Of a DNA stretch of 64,000 bases, positions 17,877 to 25,965 are shown piece after piece. The notes beneath the pieces were generated by a model. That model saw only the letters and a list, made by a program, of their open reading frames with translations, was not told the origin of the DNA and searched no databases. This stretch comes from JACVRW01 sp963827065. Its GTDB lineage: Bacteria > Actinomycetota > Thermoleophilia > Solirubrobacterales > Thermoleophilaceae. The position numbers were made by a program, and so were the translations under genes. Where the stretch lies: the NCBI GenBank assembly GCA_963827065.1, contig CAWGZM010000008.1:496001-560000 (forward strand), read 5' to 3'. The stretch's first letter is position 1. Every line of letters starts with the position of its first letter.

Positions 17877-17963
17877 CGGAGAGGGTGGGATTCGAACCCA
17901 CGAGGCAGTTTCCCGCCCACACGATTTCCAGTCGTGCACCTTAAGCCGCTCGGTCACCTCTCC
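17877..17963 (-). tRNA. tRNA-Ser (anticodon GGA)
   Basis: On the minus strand the acceptor stem GGAGAGG pairs with CCTCTCC. The D-loop region is GACCGAGCGGCTTAAGG, and the anticodon arm CGACTGGAAATCG places GGA in the loop, reading UCC/UCU serine codons. A long variable arm (GTGGGCGGGAAACTGCCTC) is typical of class II tRNA-Ser, and the T-loop is GGTTCGAATCC. The length is 87 bases including the G discriminator; the CCA end is not encoded. Confidence 0.95.
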
Positions 17964-17987
17964 GGAGCGGATCTAGCCTAGCCGCCG

Positions 17988-18563
17988 CTAGAGACCCAGC
18001 TCACGCACGCCGCGCTCCCCCCAACCGAGGTGGTGGGCGAGCTCGTGGCGGAGCGTCCGGACGACCTGCGCGCGCAGCAGGTCGCGGTCGTAGCCGAAGT
18101 CGCGCTCGAGGGTGTCCTGGTAGAGGACGATGCGGTCGGGGTAGTTGTCGCGCGCCACGGTGTCGCCGAAGTAGTGGCCGTAGGCGCGGTTCTCGGCGCC
18201 ATGGCGGGAGACGACCACGGGCGTGTCGTCGAGCAGCCGCTGGAAGTCGGGCGGCAGCTCGTCGATCGCCTCGGCGACCAGGAGGTCGAACTCGGTGGCC
18301 TCGAAGCGGAGGCCTGGCTCGTTCGCGAGCTCCTCGCTGCGCCGCACGAGCCGCTCGAACTCCGCCTCGGTCATCGAGTCGCGACCCGTGAGGGCCACGG
18401 TGCCCCAGGCGGTCACGAGGAGCAGCAGCAGGCCGCCGCCGATGAACACGGCGAGGCCCTGGGCTCCTGAAAGCGACGGCGGATTGAGGAGAAGCAGTAG
18501 GACGCCGACCGCGAACAGTGCGGCGAGTCCCGCCTTGATGGGCCCCTTCATCGCGTCGGTCAC
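17988..18563 (-). CDS. Membrane-anchored zincin-like metallopeptidase family protein
   Basis: The 191-residue product has two N-terminal membrane helices (residues about 10-30 and 35-58), then a cytosolic domain. That domain ends in LRHELAHHLGWGERGVRELGL with the zinc motif HELAHHLGWGE (HExxH plus downstream Glu). The region RLLDDTPVVVSRHGAENRAYGHYFGDT matches the bacterial zincin family with the DDTPVVV and LYQDTLERDF elements. Most family members are soluble and about 130 residues, so the helical anchor is an extra. Protease activity has not been shown for most of the family. The gene ends about 25 bp from the tRNA 5' end. Confidence 0.8.
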   Translation of the reverse strand: MTDAMKGPIKAGLAALFAVGVLLLLLNPPSLSGAQGLAVFIGGGLLLLLVTAWGTVALTGRDSMTEAEFERLVRRSEELANEPGLRFEATEFDLLVAEAIDELPPDFQRLLDDTPVVVSRHGAENRAYGHYFGDTVARDNYPDRIVLYQDTLERDFGYDRDLLRAQVVRTLRHELAHHLGWGERGVRELGL

Positions 18564-18588
18564 CCCTACGAGATTAGGGGCTGCCGGG

Positions 18589-18756
18589 CTACTCGTCGGA
18601 ACCGGCCGCGTCCGGATTCCCGGTCGCGGTGCCCTCCTCGCCCGGCACGCCCGGGTTCTCCTCGGATTCCTCGCGAGCGGGGCCGCCGGCGTCGTCGGGC
18701 ACCTGCCCGCTCGGGCCTTCCTCGGGCAGCTGGTCGGACTCTTCCGGGGTCTCCAT
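18589..18756 (-). CDS. Small acidic disordered protein, 55 aa
   Basis: The minus strand encodes METPEESDQLPEEGPSGQVP followed by another 35 residues rich in Glu, Asp, Gly and Pro, ending AAGSDE. The ATG overlaps the stop of the preceding small gene by one base (TGATG), which suggests coupling and supports it being translated. It has no domain, Cys or membrane segment. The low-complexity composition weakens the call. Function unknown. Confidence 0.45.
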   Translation of the reverse strand: METPEESDQLPEEGPSGQVPDDAGGPAREESEENPGVPGEEGTATGNPDAAGSDE

Positions 18757-18980
18757 CACGGGCCTCCCTCCTCGCTCACGGTCTCCTCGTCGGCCGCAAC
18801 GCCCGGGACCGGCTCCTCATCCTCGTCCGGGTCGGGCTGGGCGCCCGGAATGGAGGGATCCTGCTCCTTGGCCTCCCACTCCTTGCGCGTCTGCTCGATG
18901 CGCTCGCCGACCTTGTCGGAGTGCTCCTCCATCTCGGCGGCGTCGCGCTCCATCTTGCGAGCCTGCTCGTCGTGCTCCAT
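18756..18980 (-). CDS. Small charged coiled-coil protein, 74 aa
   Basis: The product starts MEHDEQARKMERDAAEMEEH and keeps a heptad-like charged helix to about residue 45 (DKVGERIEQTRKEWEAKEQD), then an acidic Pro-rich tail. The pattern resembles small actinobacterial helical proteins of unknown role. The gene follows the FAD oxidoreductase by nine bases and is coupled to the next small acidic gene, so it may be the tail of the phhA operon. Confidence 0.6.
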   Translation of the reverse strand: MEHDEQARKMERDAAEMEEHSDKVGERIEQTRKEWEAKEQDPSIPGAQPDPDEDEEPVPGVAADEETVSEEGGP

Positions 18981-18989
18981 GGCGCGCTG

Positions 18990-20225
18990 TTACCCGCGCG
19001 CCGAGCGGACGAAAACGGTGACCGGCCCGCCGTCCGGGTCGACACGCGCCGTCCACTCGTCCGGCAGCCGCCCCGAGCGACCGGGCACGAGCCGGGCCAG
19101 GCGGCCGCTCCAGAGCGGGCGCCCGTCCTGGGCGATCTCGACGTGTGGGTGGGTGAGGAACTCGCCCGAGCGGACGAGGAAGCGTCCGCGCGGGGGCGGG
19201 CCGGGCGCCGTGCTCAGCGCGTTCGGGCTGACCCACGCGAGCGGCGCCCGGAGCTGGATCGGGACGCGGCGCTCCGGCCAGCTTCCCCCGTTCAGGTGGC
19301 GCGCGACCGACGCCGCCGCGTGGCGCCCGCCGAGCGCGGCCACGTCGGCCTGCTCGGCTCCGTGCAGCAGGTTGCCGGCGGCAAAGACGCCCGGCCGCGA
19401 GCTCCGCAGCGCCGCGTCGACCACCGGCCCGCGCGTCCCCGGGTCGAGCTCGAGCCCGCCCATCACCGCGAGCTCGTTGTCCGGGATCCAGTCCGCCGTG
19501 AACACGACCGTCTCGCACGCGACAGCGCGCGTGCGGCCGCTGTCGAGGTCGGTGAGCTCGACCTCCTCGACGCGCGGGCTGCCGTGGATCGCGCTGACCG
19601 CGGTACGCGTCCAGAGCGGTGTCCGGAAGCGCAACGCCGCGCCGGCCCGGAATGCGGCCAGCGACTGATGGCGGGCGAACTCGGTGGTCATGCCCACGGG
19701 CCTGGCGCCCCCGTGCGTGAGCGTTAGGAGGGCGGAGAAGCTGACGTGCTCGGCGCCGACGACGAGCGCCCGGCCGCCGAGCCGCTCGCCCTTCAGATAG
19801 ACGAGCTGCTGGAGCGTCCCGGTCGTCAGCACGCCGGCCGGCCGCGAGCCGGGCACGAGCCGCGCCGGCCGCGGCCGCTCGCGGCAGCCGCTCGCGAGGA
19901 TCACCGCTTCCGGCTCGAGCAGCGAGCGCCCGCCCGGGCCCGTCAGCTCGAGCGGCCCCTCGGGCGACCAGCCGGTCACCATCGTCTCGGTCAGCACCTC
20001 TGCACCCGCGTCGGCCGCGAGCGACGCGAGCCGGCGCGCATAGGCGGGCCCGCTCAACGGCCGGCGCAGGTCGCGCAGCCCGAAGCCCTGATGCGCCGCG
20101 TGACGCGGGATGCCGCCGGCCTCGCGCTCGCGCTCTATCACGACCACGCCAGGCACCCCGAGCCGGCCGAGCTCGCGCGCGGCGGCCAGCCCGGCCGGCC
20201 CGCCGCCGACTACCGCGACGGTCAC
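18990..20225 (-). CDS. FAD-dependent pyridine nucleotide-disulfide-type oxidoreductase
   Basis: This 411-residue flavoprotein begins VTVAVVGGGPAGLAAAREL (dinucleotide motif) and has GGIPRHAAHQGFGLRDL, EAVILASGCRERPRPARLVP and ETVVFTADWIPDNELA. It has a second FAD segment PGVFAAGNLLHGAEQADVAALGG. It lacks the disulfide CxxxxC and resembles the small-dehydrogenase subunits (HcnB/SoxA-like or GlpB-like) that accompany BFD-bearing partner dehydrogenases. The GTG start overlaps the stop of the partner gene by four bases. The two proteins are probably subunits of one electron-transferring dehydrogenase; the substrate is unknown. Confidence 0.8.
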   Translation of the reverse strand: MTVAVVGGGPAGLAAARELGRLGVPGVVVIEREREAGGIPRHAAHQGFGLRDLRRPLSGPAYARRLASLAADAGAEVLTETMVTGWSPEGPLELTGPGGRSLLEPEAVILASGCRERPRPARLVPGSRPAGVLTTGTLQQLVYLKGERLGGRALVVGAEHVSFSALLTLTHGGARPVGMTTEFARHQSLAAFRAGAALRFRTPLWTRTAVSAIHGSPRVEEVELTDLDSGRTRAVACETVVFTADWIPDNELAVMGGLELDPGTRGPVVDAALRSSRPGVFAAGNLLHGAEQADVAALGGRHAAASVARHLNGGSWPERRVPIQLRAPLAWVSPNALSTAPGPPPRGRFLVRSGEFLTHPHVEIAQDGRPLWSGRLARLVPGRSGRLPDEWTARVDPDGGPVTVFVRSARG

Positions 20226-21610
20226 CCTCCGCCCCGCTCCTCGATCAGCGCCGCCAGCTCGGCGCCGCAGAAGAACCCCTGGCAGCGGCCCATGTGCGAC
20301 CGGGTCCGGCGGCGCAGGCCGTCGAGGTCGACGGGAGGCACCGGCGACTCGAACGCGTCGCGGATCTCGCCGCGCGTGACGCGCTCGCAGAAGCAGACGA
20401 TGCGCCCGTACTCGGGGTCGCGGGCGATGCGCTCGGCATCGGCATAGGGCCGCAGATATGCCTCGCCGATGTTCGGCATCGAGAAGTCGGCCGAAGGGCC
20501 CGGCCGCGGCGTGAGCGACAGCCCCGCGTCGCCGAGCAGCCCACGCACGTGCTCGGCGATCGCCATCGAGCCCGACAGCCCCGTCGAGCGGATGCCGCCG
20601 ACGCACGCGTAGCCCTCGTCGGCGTGAATCGACACCTGGTAGTCGGTGTGCTCCGTCGCCGCGCGCAGCCCGACGTAGACCGCCGTCACCTCGTGCTCGA
20701 GCAGCTCGGGCATGATGCGGCGCCCCTCGCCGCGCAGGTAGTCGAGCCCGTGGGCGGTCGAGCTCGTGTCGTCCTTGCGCTCGACGTCCTCGGCGGTCGG
20801 CCCGAGCATGACGTTCCCGAACACGGTCGGAGCAATCAGCACGCCCTTCGTGATCTTGGTCGGCACCGCGAGCACGATGTGCGAGACGAGCCGGCGTGAG
20901 AGCTTGTCGAACACGATCAGCTCGCCGCGCCGCGGCGTGACCGTGAAGCCCTCGTGGCCGAGCATGCGGTCGAGCTCGTCCGAGCGCAGGCCCGCCGCGT
21001 TGACGAGGAAGCGGGTGCGCCACTCGCGCTCACCGGCGCGCACGAGCACGCCGCCTCCGTCGAGTCGATCGAGAGCCGTGACCGCCGTCCCGCGCCGCAG
21101 CTCGCAGCCGCCGAGCACGGCCTCGGTCGCGAACGCGAGCGGAGTCGTGAACGGGCAGATGATGCCCTCGTCCGGAACCTCGAGCGCACCGAGCGCTCCG
21201 CGGCCGAGGTGAGGCTCGCGCCGGTAGAGCTCCTCCGCCGAGAGCTCACGGATCGGCTCGTAGCCGTTCGCATGCGACGCCTCGACGATGCCGTCCAGCG
21301 AGCCCAGCTGCTCATCACTCCAGGCGACTAGCAGCGCGCCGGTTCGCTCGACCGGGATGCCGACCCGCTCCGCGTAGCGCCCCAGCTGCTCGTAGCCGCG
21401 CACCACCAGCTGGGCCTCGAGCGTCCCCGGCTTGGCGTCGAAGCCGGTGTGCAGCAGGGCGGTGTTGGCCTTGCTCGTTCCGGCGCCGACGTCGGGCCCC
21501 GCCTCGAGCAGCGTCACGCGCAGGTCGAAGAGCGACAGCTCGCGCGCGATCGCGCAGCCGACGACGCCGCCGCCGGCTATCAGCACGTCGCAGTCGAACC
21601 CGCGCTCCAC
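20222..21610 (-). CDS. GlpA-like FAD dehydrogenase with C-terminal BFD-type [2Fe-2S] domain
   Basis: The 462-residue product starts with a DAO-type FAD domain (DVLIAGGGVVGCAIARELS) and continues with NTALLHTGFDAKPGTLEA and an RSTGLSGSMAIAEHV FAD-closing motif, as in L-2-hydroxyglutarate or anaerobic glycerol-3-phosphate dehydrogenase. The last 70 residues have VCFCERVTRGEI and SHMGRCQGFFCG, the four Cys of a BFD-like [2Fe-2S] binding domain. It likely oxidises a hydroxy acid, an amino acid or glycerol 3-phosphate together with the next gene product. It follows phhA by 15 bp, suggesting one transcript. Confidence 0.85.
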   Translation of the reverse strand: MERGFDCDVLIAGGGVVGCAIARELSLFDLRVTLLEAGPDVGAGTSKANTALLHTGFDAKPGTLEAQLVVRGYEQLGRYAERVGIPVERTGALLVAWSDEQLGSLDGIVEASHANGYEPIRELSAEELYRREPHLGRGALGALEVPDEGIICPFTTPLAFATEAVLGGCELRRGTAVTALDRLDGGGVLVRAGEREWRTRFLVNAAGLRSDELDRMLGHEGFTVTPRRGELIVFDKLSRRLVSHIVLAVPTKITKGVLIAPTVFGNVMLGPTAEDVERKDDTSSTAHGLDYLRGEGRRIMPELLEHEVTAVYVGLRAATEHTDYQVSIHADEGYACVGGIRSTGLSGSMAIAEHVRGLLGDAGLSLTPRPGPSADFSMPNIGEAYLRPYADAERIARDPEYGRIVCFCERVTRGEIRDAFESPVPPVDLDGLRRRTRSHMGRCQGFFCGAELAALIEERGGG

Positions 21611-21625
21611 GCGCGGGAGTATGCG

Positions 21626-22525
21626 TCAGGCCGTGGTCGCGCTCACGCGTGCACGCATCTCGTCGATCGACTCGTCGCTGCAGGTGGCGAGGAATTCGCC
21701 CACCACCTCGCGAACCTCGTCGAGCGACTCGGCCCGGTAGAGCACGGGCTGGTACTGCGTGATGTCGTAGTCGGCGGTGCCCATCTCGACGATGTCGATC
21801 GGGCGGTGCTCCATCCCGCGGAACTCGTCGATCTCGCCGTACGAGGAGAGGATGCCGGCGCCGTAGGCCCGCAGCTCGCCGTCCTCGACGACCACGCCGA
21901 ACTCGACCGTGAACCAGAAGACGCGCGACAGGAAGCGCAGGTTCTCCTCGTCGCGCAGGCGGTGGGTCGCCTCGCCGGTCAGGCGATGGAGCTCCGAGAA
22001 CGTCGGCGTCGCGAGCAGGTGCCCGTGGCCGATGACCTCGTGGATGATGTCCGGCTCGGGGGTGTAGAGCGGCTCGGCCGGATGGCGCACGTACTGGGTC
22101 GAGTGGAAGGTCAACTCCGAGAGCGAACCGTAGAACTCGCGCAGTGGCACGAGCCCGGCGGCGGGCACGTAGTGCCAGCCCGTGAGCGGGCGCACCCGCT
22201 CGCTCACCAGGTCCAGGCTCGGCACCCCGCCGGTCGGCAGGTCGACCGCCGCCTTTGCCTCGAGGAACTCGCGGATGGCGAGCCGCTCGTGCTTGGGCGC
22301 GAGCTCGCGGCAGACGGTGCGCCACACGTTTTGCTCCGCGTCGTCGTACTCGACGGGCGGAGCGGGCTCCCCCGGCTTCCAGGCAAGTGCCAGTGAGGCG
22401 ATCTCGTTGCGCCTCTCCCGGTAGACCGGATCGTTCGCCCCCGGATGGTCGTGCGCGAGGTGGACCTCCACCTCGCCGTGCTCGCTCTGGGTGACCGGTG
22501 AGTAGAGCTGCCCTTCCTCGAACAT
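21626..22525 (-). CDS. phhA: Phenylalanine 4-monooxygenase
   Basis: The 299-residue enzyme is a bacterial aromatic amino acid hydroxylase without the eukaryotic regulatory domain. The iron ligands are His162 and His167 in PDIIHEVIGHGHLL and Glu208 in FWFTVEFGV; FHSTQYVRHPAEPLYTPEPD is the pterin/substrate loop. It converts phenylalanine to tyrosine with tetrahydropterin and oxygen. The gene opens an operon with two FAD proteins and is divergent from an Lrp/AsnC-type regulator, an arrangement often seen for amino acid catabolism. Confidence 0.92.
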   Translation of the reverse strand: MFEEGQLYSPVTQSEHGEVEVHLAHDHPGANDPVYRERRNEIASLALAWKPGEPAPPVEYDDAEQNVWRTVCRELAPKHERLAIREFLEAKAAVDLPTGGVPSLDLVSERVRPLTGWHYVPAAGLVPLREFYGSLSELTFHSTQYVRHPAEPLYTPEPDIIHEVIGHGHLLATPTFSELHRLTGEATHRLRDEENLRFLSRVFWFTVEFGVVVEDGELRAYGAGILSSYGEIDEFRGMEHRPIDIVEMGTADYDITQYQPVLYRAESLDEVREVVGEFLATCSDESIDEMRARVSATTA

Positions 22526-22577
22526 GGGGCGAGTGCAGCAGTTCCTGGCCGGGCTTTCAAGTCTGCACAGCAGGGCT

Positions 22578-22590
22578 GGTCAATCTGACC
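22578..22590. promoter_or_regulatory. Operator-like dyad between phhA and the Lrp-type gene
   Basis: GGTCA-ATC-TGACC is a perfect 13-bp inverted repeat in the 101-bp divergent region. A -10-like TACTAT at 22612-22617 lies ahead of the TTG start at 22627. Its position suits control of both genes by the adjacent Lrp-type protein; this is unproven. Confidence 0.4.
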
Positions 22591-22626
22591 ATCTCAGCAT
22601 GTGCAAGGCGCTACTATCTGTGCACT

Positions 22627-23103
22627 TTGACCAGTCCCATCGATGAGCTCGACTCGCGCCTGATAGCCGAGCTGCGTGAGAACCCACGGCTGGGGCTGCT
22701 CGAGATAAGCCGCCGGCTGGGGGTGGCACGCGGCACGGTGCAGGCCCGGCTCGCCAAGCTGGAGACACGCGGGGTGATCACCGGCTTCGGTCCCGAGGTC
22801 GACCCGCACGAGCTCGGCCACCGGCTCGAGGCGTTCGTGCTGCTCGAGCTGACGCAGGGGCGCCTCGCCGAGGCGGTCGCCGCGCTCGAGGCGGTGCCCG
22901 AAGTGCTGGAGACCGACGCGGTGAGCGGCCCGCAGGATCTGATCTGCCGCGTGGCCGCGCGCGACACCGAGCACCTTCAGGAGATCGTCAACCGCCTGCT
23001 GGCCACCGACGCGATCCGCCACACCACGAGCTACGTGGTCCTGTCGCGGCCGATCCGGCCGCGGGTGCAGCCGCTCGTCGACGCGGTCGGCCGCCAGGGC
23101 TGA
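22627..23103 (+). CDS. Lrp/AsnC family transcriptional regulator
   Basis: This 158-residue regulator has an N-terminal helix-turn-helix (DELDSRLIAELRENPRLGLL, EISRRLGVARGTVQARLAKL) and a C-terminal RAM ligand domain (VLLELTQGRLAEAVAALEAV, VSGPQDLICRVAARDTEHLQ). The start is inferred as TTG at 22627, which gives the standard family beginning PIDELDSRLI; the upstream frame would run into the phhA promoter. A TACTAT box about ten bases before the TTG hints at a leaderless message. It is likely to sense an aromatic amino acid and to regulate the divergent phhA operon. Confidence 0.85.
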   Translation: MTSPIDELDSRLIAELRENPRLGLLEISRRLGVARGTVQARLAKLETRGVITGFGPEVDPHELGHRLEAFVLLELTQGRLAEAVAALEAVPEVLETDAVSGPQDLICRVAARDTEHLQEIVNRLLATDAIRHTTSYVVLSRPIRPRVQPLVDAVGRQG

Positions 23104-23113
23104 GCCGGCGCGC

Positions 23114-23683
23114 TCAGGGGTGGAGGTGGAGCCGCTCGCCCTGCGGCCCGAAGATCATGATCAGCTCGACCGGCCCGTCAACGGCGCCGAACCAGTGCGG
23201 CGTCCAGGTGCTGAACTCGACCGCGTCGCCCGGCTCGATGGTGAGGTCCTGCTCGCCGAGCAGCAGGCGCAGGCGGCCGCTCAGCACGTAGAGCCAGTCG
23301 CTGCCCTCGTGCACGGGCAGCGTTCGCGGCGGCCTGCGGCGCCGCTCTGAGATGTGGATCTTGTAGGCGCGCAGCCCGCCGGCCGCCTCGCGGCGCGTGA
23401 GCGGCCACATGGTCAGGCCCTGGTGCGTGCGGGGGCGGCTGCGGATGCGCGGGTCCTCGGGAGGCCGTGTGCCGAGCAGCTCGTCGGTGCTGACCCCGAG
23501 CGCGGCCGCCAGCGCCGGAATGTGGTCGAGCGCCAGGCGGCGCTTCCCCGACTCGAGCCGGCTGAGCGTCGAGACGTCGATGCTCGCGCCCTCTGCGACC
23601 TGTTGCAGCGTCAGGCCGCGCTCGTTGCGGAGCTCCCGCAGGCGGCCGCGGACATGCGTATCTAGAGACTCCTTTGCCTGCAT
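23114..23683 (-). CDS. XRE-type HTH regulator with cupin domain
   Basis: This 189-residue protein has an N-terminal HTH (GLTLQQVAEGASIDVSTLSR) and a C-terminal cupin barrel (PVHEGSDWLYVLSGRLRLLL, EPGDAVEFSTWTPHWFGAVD). The domain order HTH-cupin is typical of small-molecule-sensing repressors such as PuuR-like proteins. The start is set at the ATG at 23683 (MQAKESLDTHVRGRLRELR); an upstream start at 23740 would overlap the divergent gene. It is divergent from the thioredoxin-reductase-like gene across 47 bp, which it probably regulates. Confidence 0.8.
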   Translation of the reverse strand: MQAKESLDTHVRGRLRELRNERGLTLQQVAEGASIDVSTLSRLESGKRRLALDHIPALAAALGVSTDELLGTRPPEDPRIRSRPRTHQGLTMWPLTRREAAGGLRAYKIHISERRRRPPRTLPVHEGSDWLYVLSGRLRLLLGEQDLTIEPGDAVEFSTWTPHWFGAVDGPVELIMIFGPQGERLHLHP

Positions 23684-23730
23684 GGCAAGAGAGCTTGGCA
23701 AAACCCCATCTCGCCCGCCACCCTCTGACC

Positions 23731-24699
23731 ATGGATACAAACTGGGAGTGCATCGTCATCGGAGGCGGCGCGGCCGGTCTCAGCGCGGCGCTCGTGCTCG
23801 GCCGTGCACGCCGGCGGACGCTCGTCATTGACGCGGGCGAGCAGAGCAACCGCGCCGCCCACGGCATCGGCGGCCTGCTCGGCCAGGACGGCCGTCCGCC
23901 CGAATCCTTCTATGCCGCCGCGCGCGAGGAGCTCGCCGGCTACCCGGCGGTCGAGCTGCGCTCGGGCGAGGTCGTCGGCGCCGAGCGCGACGACGACGGG
24001 ATCGTCGTCGAGCTCGCCGGCGGAGGGCGCGAGCGGGCGCGGCGCGTGCTGCTCGCGACCGGCATGGACTACCGGCGCCCCGAGTTCCCGGGCGTCGAAG
24101 AGCGCTGGGGCGGCTCCGTCTTCCACTGCCCCTTCTGCCACGGCTGGGAGGTACGCGACCGGCCGCTCGGCGTGCTCGACCGCGGTGAGAGCGGGGTCCG
24201 GCGGGCGCTCCTCCTGCGGGCCTGGAGCGACGACGTGACGCTCTACAGCGACGGCCCGGTCGAGCTCGGCGAGGACGAGGCCGAGCTGCTGCGGGCGGCT
24301 GGCATCGAGATCGTCGAGCGCACGGTGTCCGGACTGCGCGGACCCGGCGACACGCTCACCGCGATCGTCTTCGCTGACGGCGGCGAGCGTGCATGCGGCG
24401 GTCTACTCGTGCCGGTGACCCTGCACCAGCGCTCGCCGCTCGCCGAGCAGCTTCGCGCGGCGCTCGCGAGCAAGCTGCCGCTGGTGGCCGACGCCGTCGA
24501 GGTGGACGATGGCTTCCACTCGAGCGTGGCGGGAGTCTCGGCCGCTGGCGACGCGACCGGGACGATGCCGTCCGTGGCCAACGCGGTCGCCGCCGGCTCG
24601 AGCGCGGCGGCCATGATCGTCCACGACCTGATGGACGACTACGCCGCGAGCGCAGCCCGGGCCGCGCCGCGGCCGGTGCGTACGGCGCCCTCCATGTAG
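23731..24699 (+). CDS. Thioredoxin reductase-like NAD(P)/FAD-dependent oxidoreductase
   Basis: This 322-residue enzyme starts CIVIGGGAAGLSAALVLG and carries the redox pair Cys133/Cys136 in FHCPFCHGWEVRD, as in the TrxR-like family that includes GliT-type dithiol oxidases. The FAD-closing motif is GVSAAGDATGTMPSVANAVA. It may oxidise a low-molecular-weight dithiol or reduce an unknown disulfide partner; no thioredoxin is adjacent. The last 20 codons overlap the 3' end of the convergent amine oxidase by 61 bp, and the C-terminal Ala/Pro/Arg-rich tail may be an extension produced by loss of an earlier stop. Confidence 0.85.
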   Translation: MDTNWECIVIGGGAAGLSAALVLGRARRRTLVIDAGEQSNRAAHGIGGLLGQDGRPPESFYAAAREELAGYPAVELRSGEVVGAERDDDGIVVELAGGGRERARRVLLATGMDYRRPEFPGVEERWGGSVFHCPFCHGWEVRDRPLGVLDRGESGVRRALLLRAWSDDVTLYSDGPVELGEDEAELLRAAGIEIVERTVSGLRGPGDTLTAIVFADGGERACGGLLVPVTLHQRSPLAEQLRAALASKLPLVADAVEVDDGFHSSVAGVSAAGDATGTMPSVANAVAAGSSAAAMIVHDLMDDYAASAARAAPRPVRTAPSM

Positions 24700-25952
24700 C
24701 CGCAGACCCACTGGTCTGAGCCGCACACGTAGAAGGGCGGCTCGTGGGTGCCGTGGAGCGGGCCGACCGCCATCACGTCGCCCGGCCGCCAGGAGGTGAT
24801 GTAGCCCTCGGTCCAGGGGTCGACTCCCCAGCGCCGGAACCAGATGCCGAGGAGCTCGCGCGAGCGCTCGCCGAACGCCTGGACCATCTCCTCGACCATC
24901 TCGCCCTCGATCCGGGCGGGCGAGGTGGCGAGGAAGGCGGCGAGACGCTCGGGCGGCACGAGCGCCGACATGATTCCCTCGCGCTGGACCCAGGTCCCGC
25001 CGAGCACGCCGGTCTCCCAGTAGGCGTCGCCGTTCTGGCCCTGCTCCTCCCAGAACGAGGTCTCGTACGCGAACACGACCTTGGCGGCGAGCGCGTGGCG
25101 CTGGCGGTCGAGCGAGGCGCGGCGCTCGTCCGACACGCCCTCGATCGCGACGCGGCGCAGCGGCCCGACAGGGATCGCGCACACGACGGCCTCGGATTCG
25201 AAGCGCTCGCCCGTCCACGTCGTCACAGCGCAGCCCGAGCTTGCGACCTTCACCTGGGTGACCGGCGTGGCGTAGCGGATCCGGTGGCCGAGCTCTTCCG
25301 CCATCCGCAGCGCGACCGTCGCCGAGCCCTCGCTGACGCGCTCGCATTCCCACACGTCGTACGCGTAGAAACCGGGCGCCCCGGCGGCCGCCTCCTTGCG
25401 CAGGTCCGAGAGGAGCGAGGTGCGCTCGACCGACTCTGCCGAGAGCGCGAGCATCGAGAGGTCGCGGGCGCGCACGACGTTCGCGGGCGCCCCGCGCTCG
25501 CGCAGCCAGTCGCCGACCGAGAGCCGGTCGAGGCGCTCGGCCTCGGGGTGCGACCACGGATCATCGGGGCCGACCGTCGCGGCGAGCTCGCCGAATTCTC
25601 GGTCGAGGCGCGCGTACTCCTCGCGCTCGGACTCGGTCATCCACGGATGCTCGTCGCCGACCGACGTGCCGTCGGCGAGCACCCAGGTGGCCTCGCCGGG
25701 CAGGTCCGGGAAGGCGGGCACGCGCGTCAGGCCGAGCTCGTCGACGAGCCTGTAGTAGGCCGTCTGGTGGGGCCCGACCACCTCCCCGCCGAGCTGCACC
25801 AGCCGGCCGTCCGCCAGCGACGTCTGCTCGACGCGGCCGCCGGGCCTGCTCCGTGCCTCGAGCACGACCACGTCGGCGCCGCCGGCCGCGAGATCGCGCG
25901 CGGCGCTGAGACCTGCGAGCCCGGCGCCGAGGACCACGACGTCGTGTCTCAT
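24639..25952 (-). CDS. Flavin monoamine oxidase family protein
   Basis: This 437-residue flavoprotein has the dinucleotide motif VVVLGAGLAGLSAARDLA, ARSRPGGRVEQTSL and the C-terminal FAD element VCGYMEGAVRTGRGAARA. It also has WFRRWGVDPWTEGYITSWRP, close to putrescine/tyramine-type amine oxidases. It oxidises a primary amine to an aldehyde with hydrogen peroxide release. In this genome region it could supply aminoaldehydes to the dehydrogenase at 2608-3987, although it lies 20 kb away. The 3' end overlaps the convergent reductase gene by 61 bp. Confidence 0.85.
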   Translation of the reverse strand: MRHDVVVLGAGLAGLSAARDLAAGGADVVVLEARSRPGGRVEQTSLADGRLVQLGGEVVGPHQTAYYRLVDELGLTRVPAFPDLPGEATWVLADGTSVGDEHPWMTESEREEYARLDREFGELAATVGPDDPWSHPEAERLDRLSVGDWLRERGAPANVVRARDLSMLALSAESVERTSLLSDLRKEAAAGAPGFYAYDVWECERVSEGSATVALRMAEELGHRIRYATPVTQVKVASSGCAVTTWTGERFESEAVVCAIPVGPLRRVAIEGVSDERRASLDRQRHALAAKVVFAYETSFWEEQGQNGDAYWETGVLGGTWVQREGIMSALVPPERLAAFLATSPARIEGEMVEEMVQAFGERSRELLGIWFRRWGVDPWTEGYITSWRPGDVMAVGPLHGTHEPPFYVCGSDQWVCGYMEGAVRTGRGAARAALAA

Positions 25953-25965
25953 CGGCGCAGCCTAA

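Noticed and set aside
18817..21023. Possible fusion of the two FAD oxidoreductases, because the frame of the second stays open through the first
   Set aside because: The frame upstream of 20225 is a shadow; the GTG at 20225 overlaps the partner stop in the usual GTGA manner and begins a complete dinucleotide fold.
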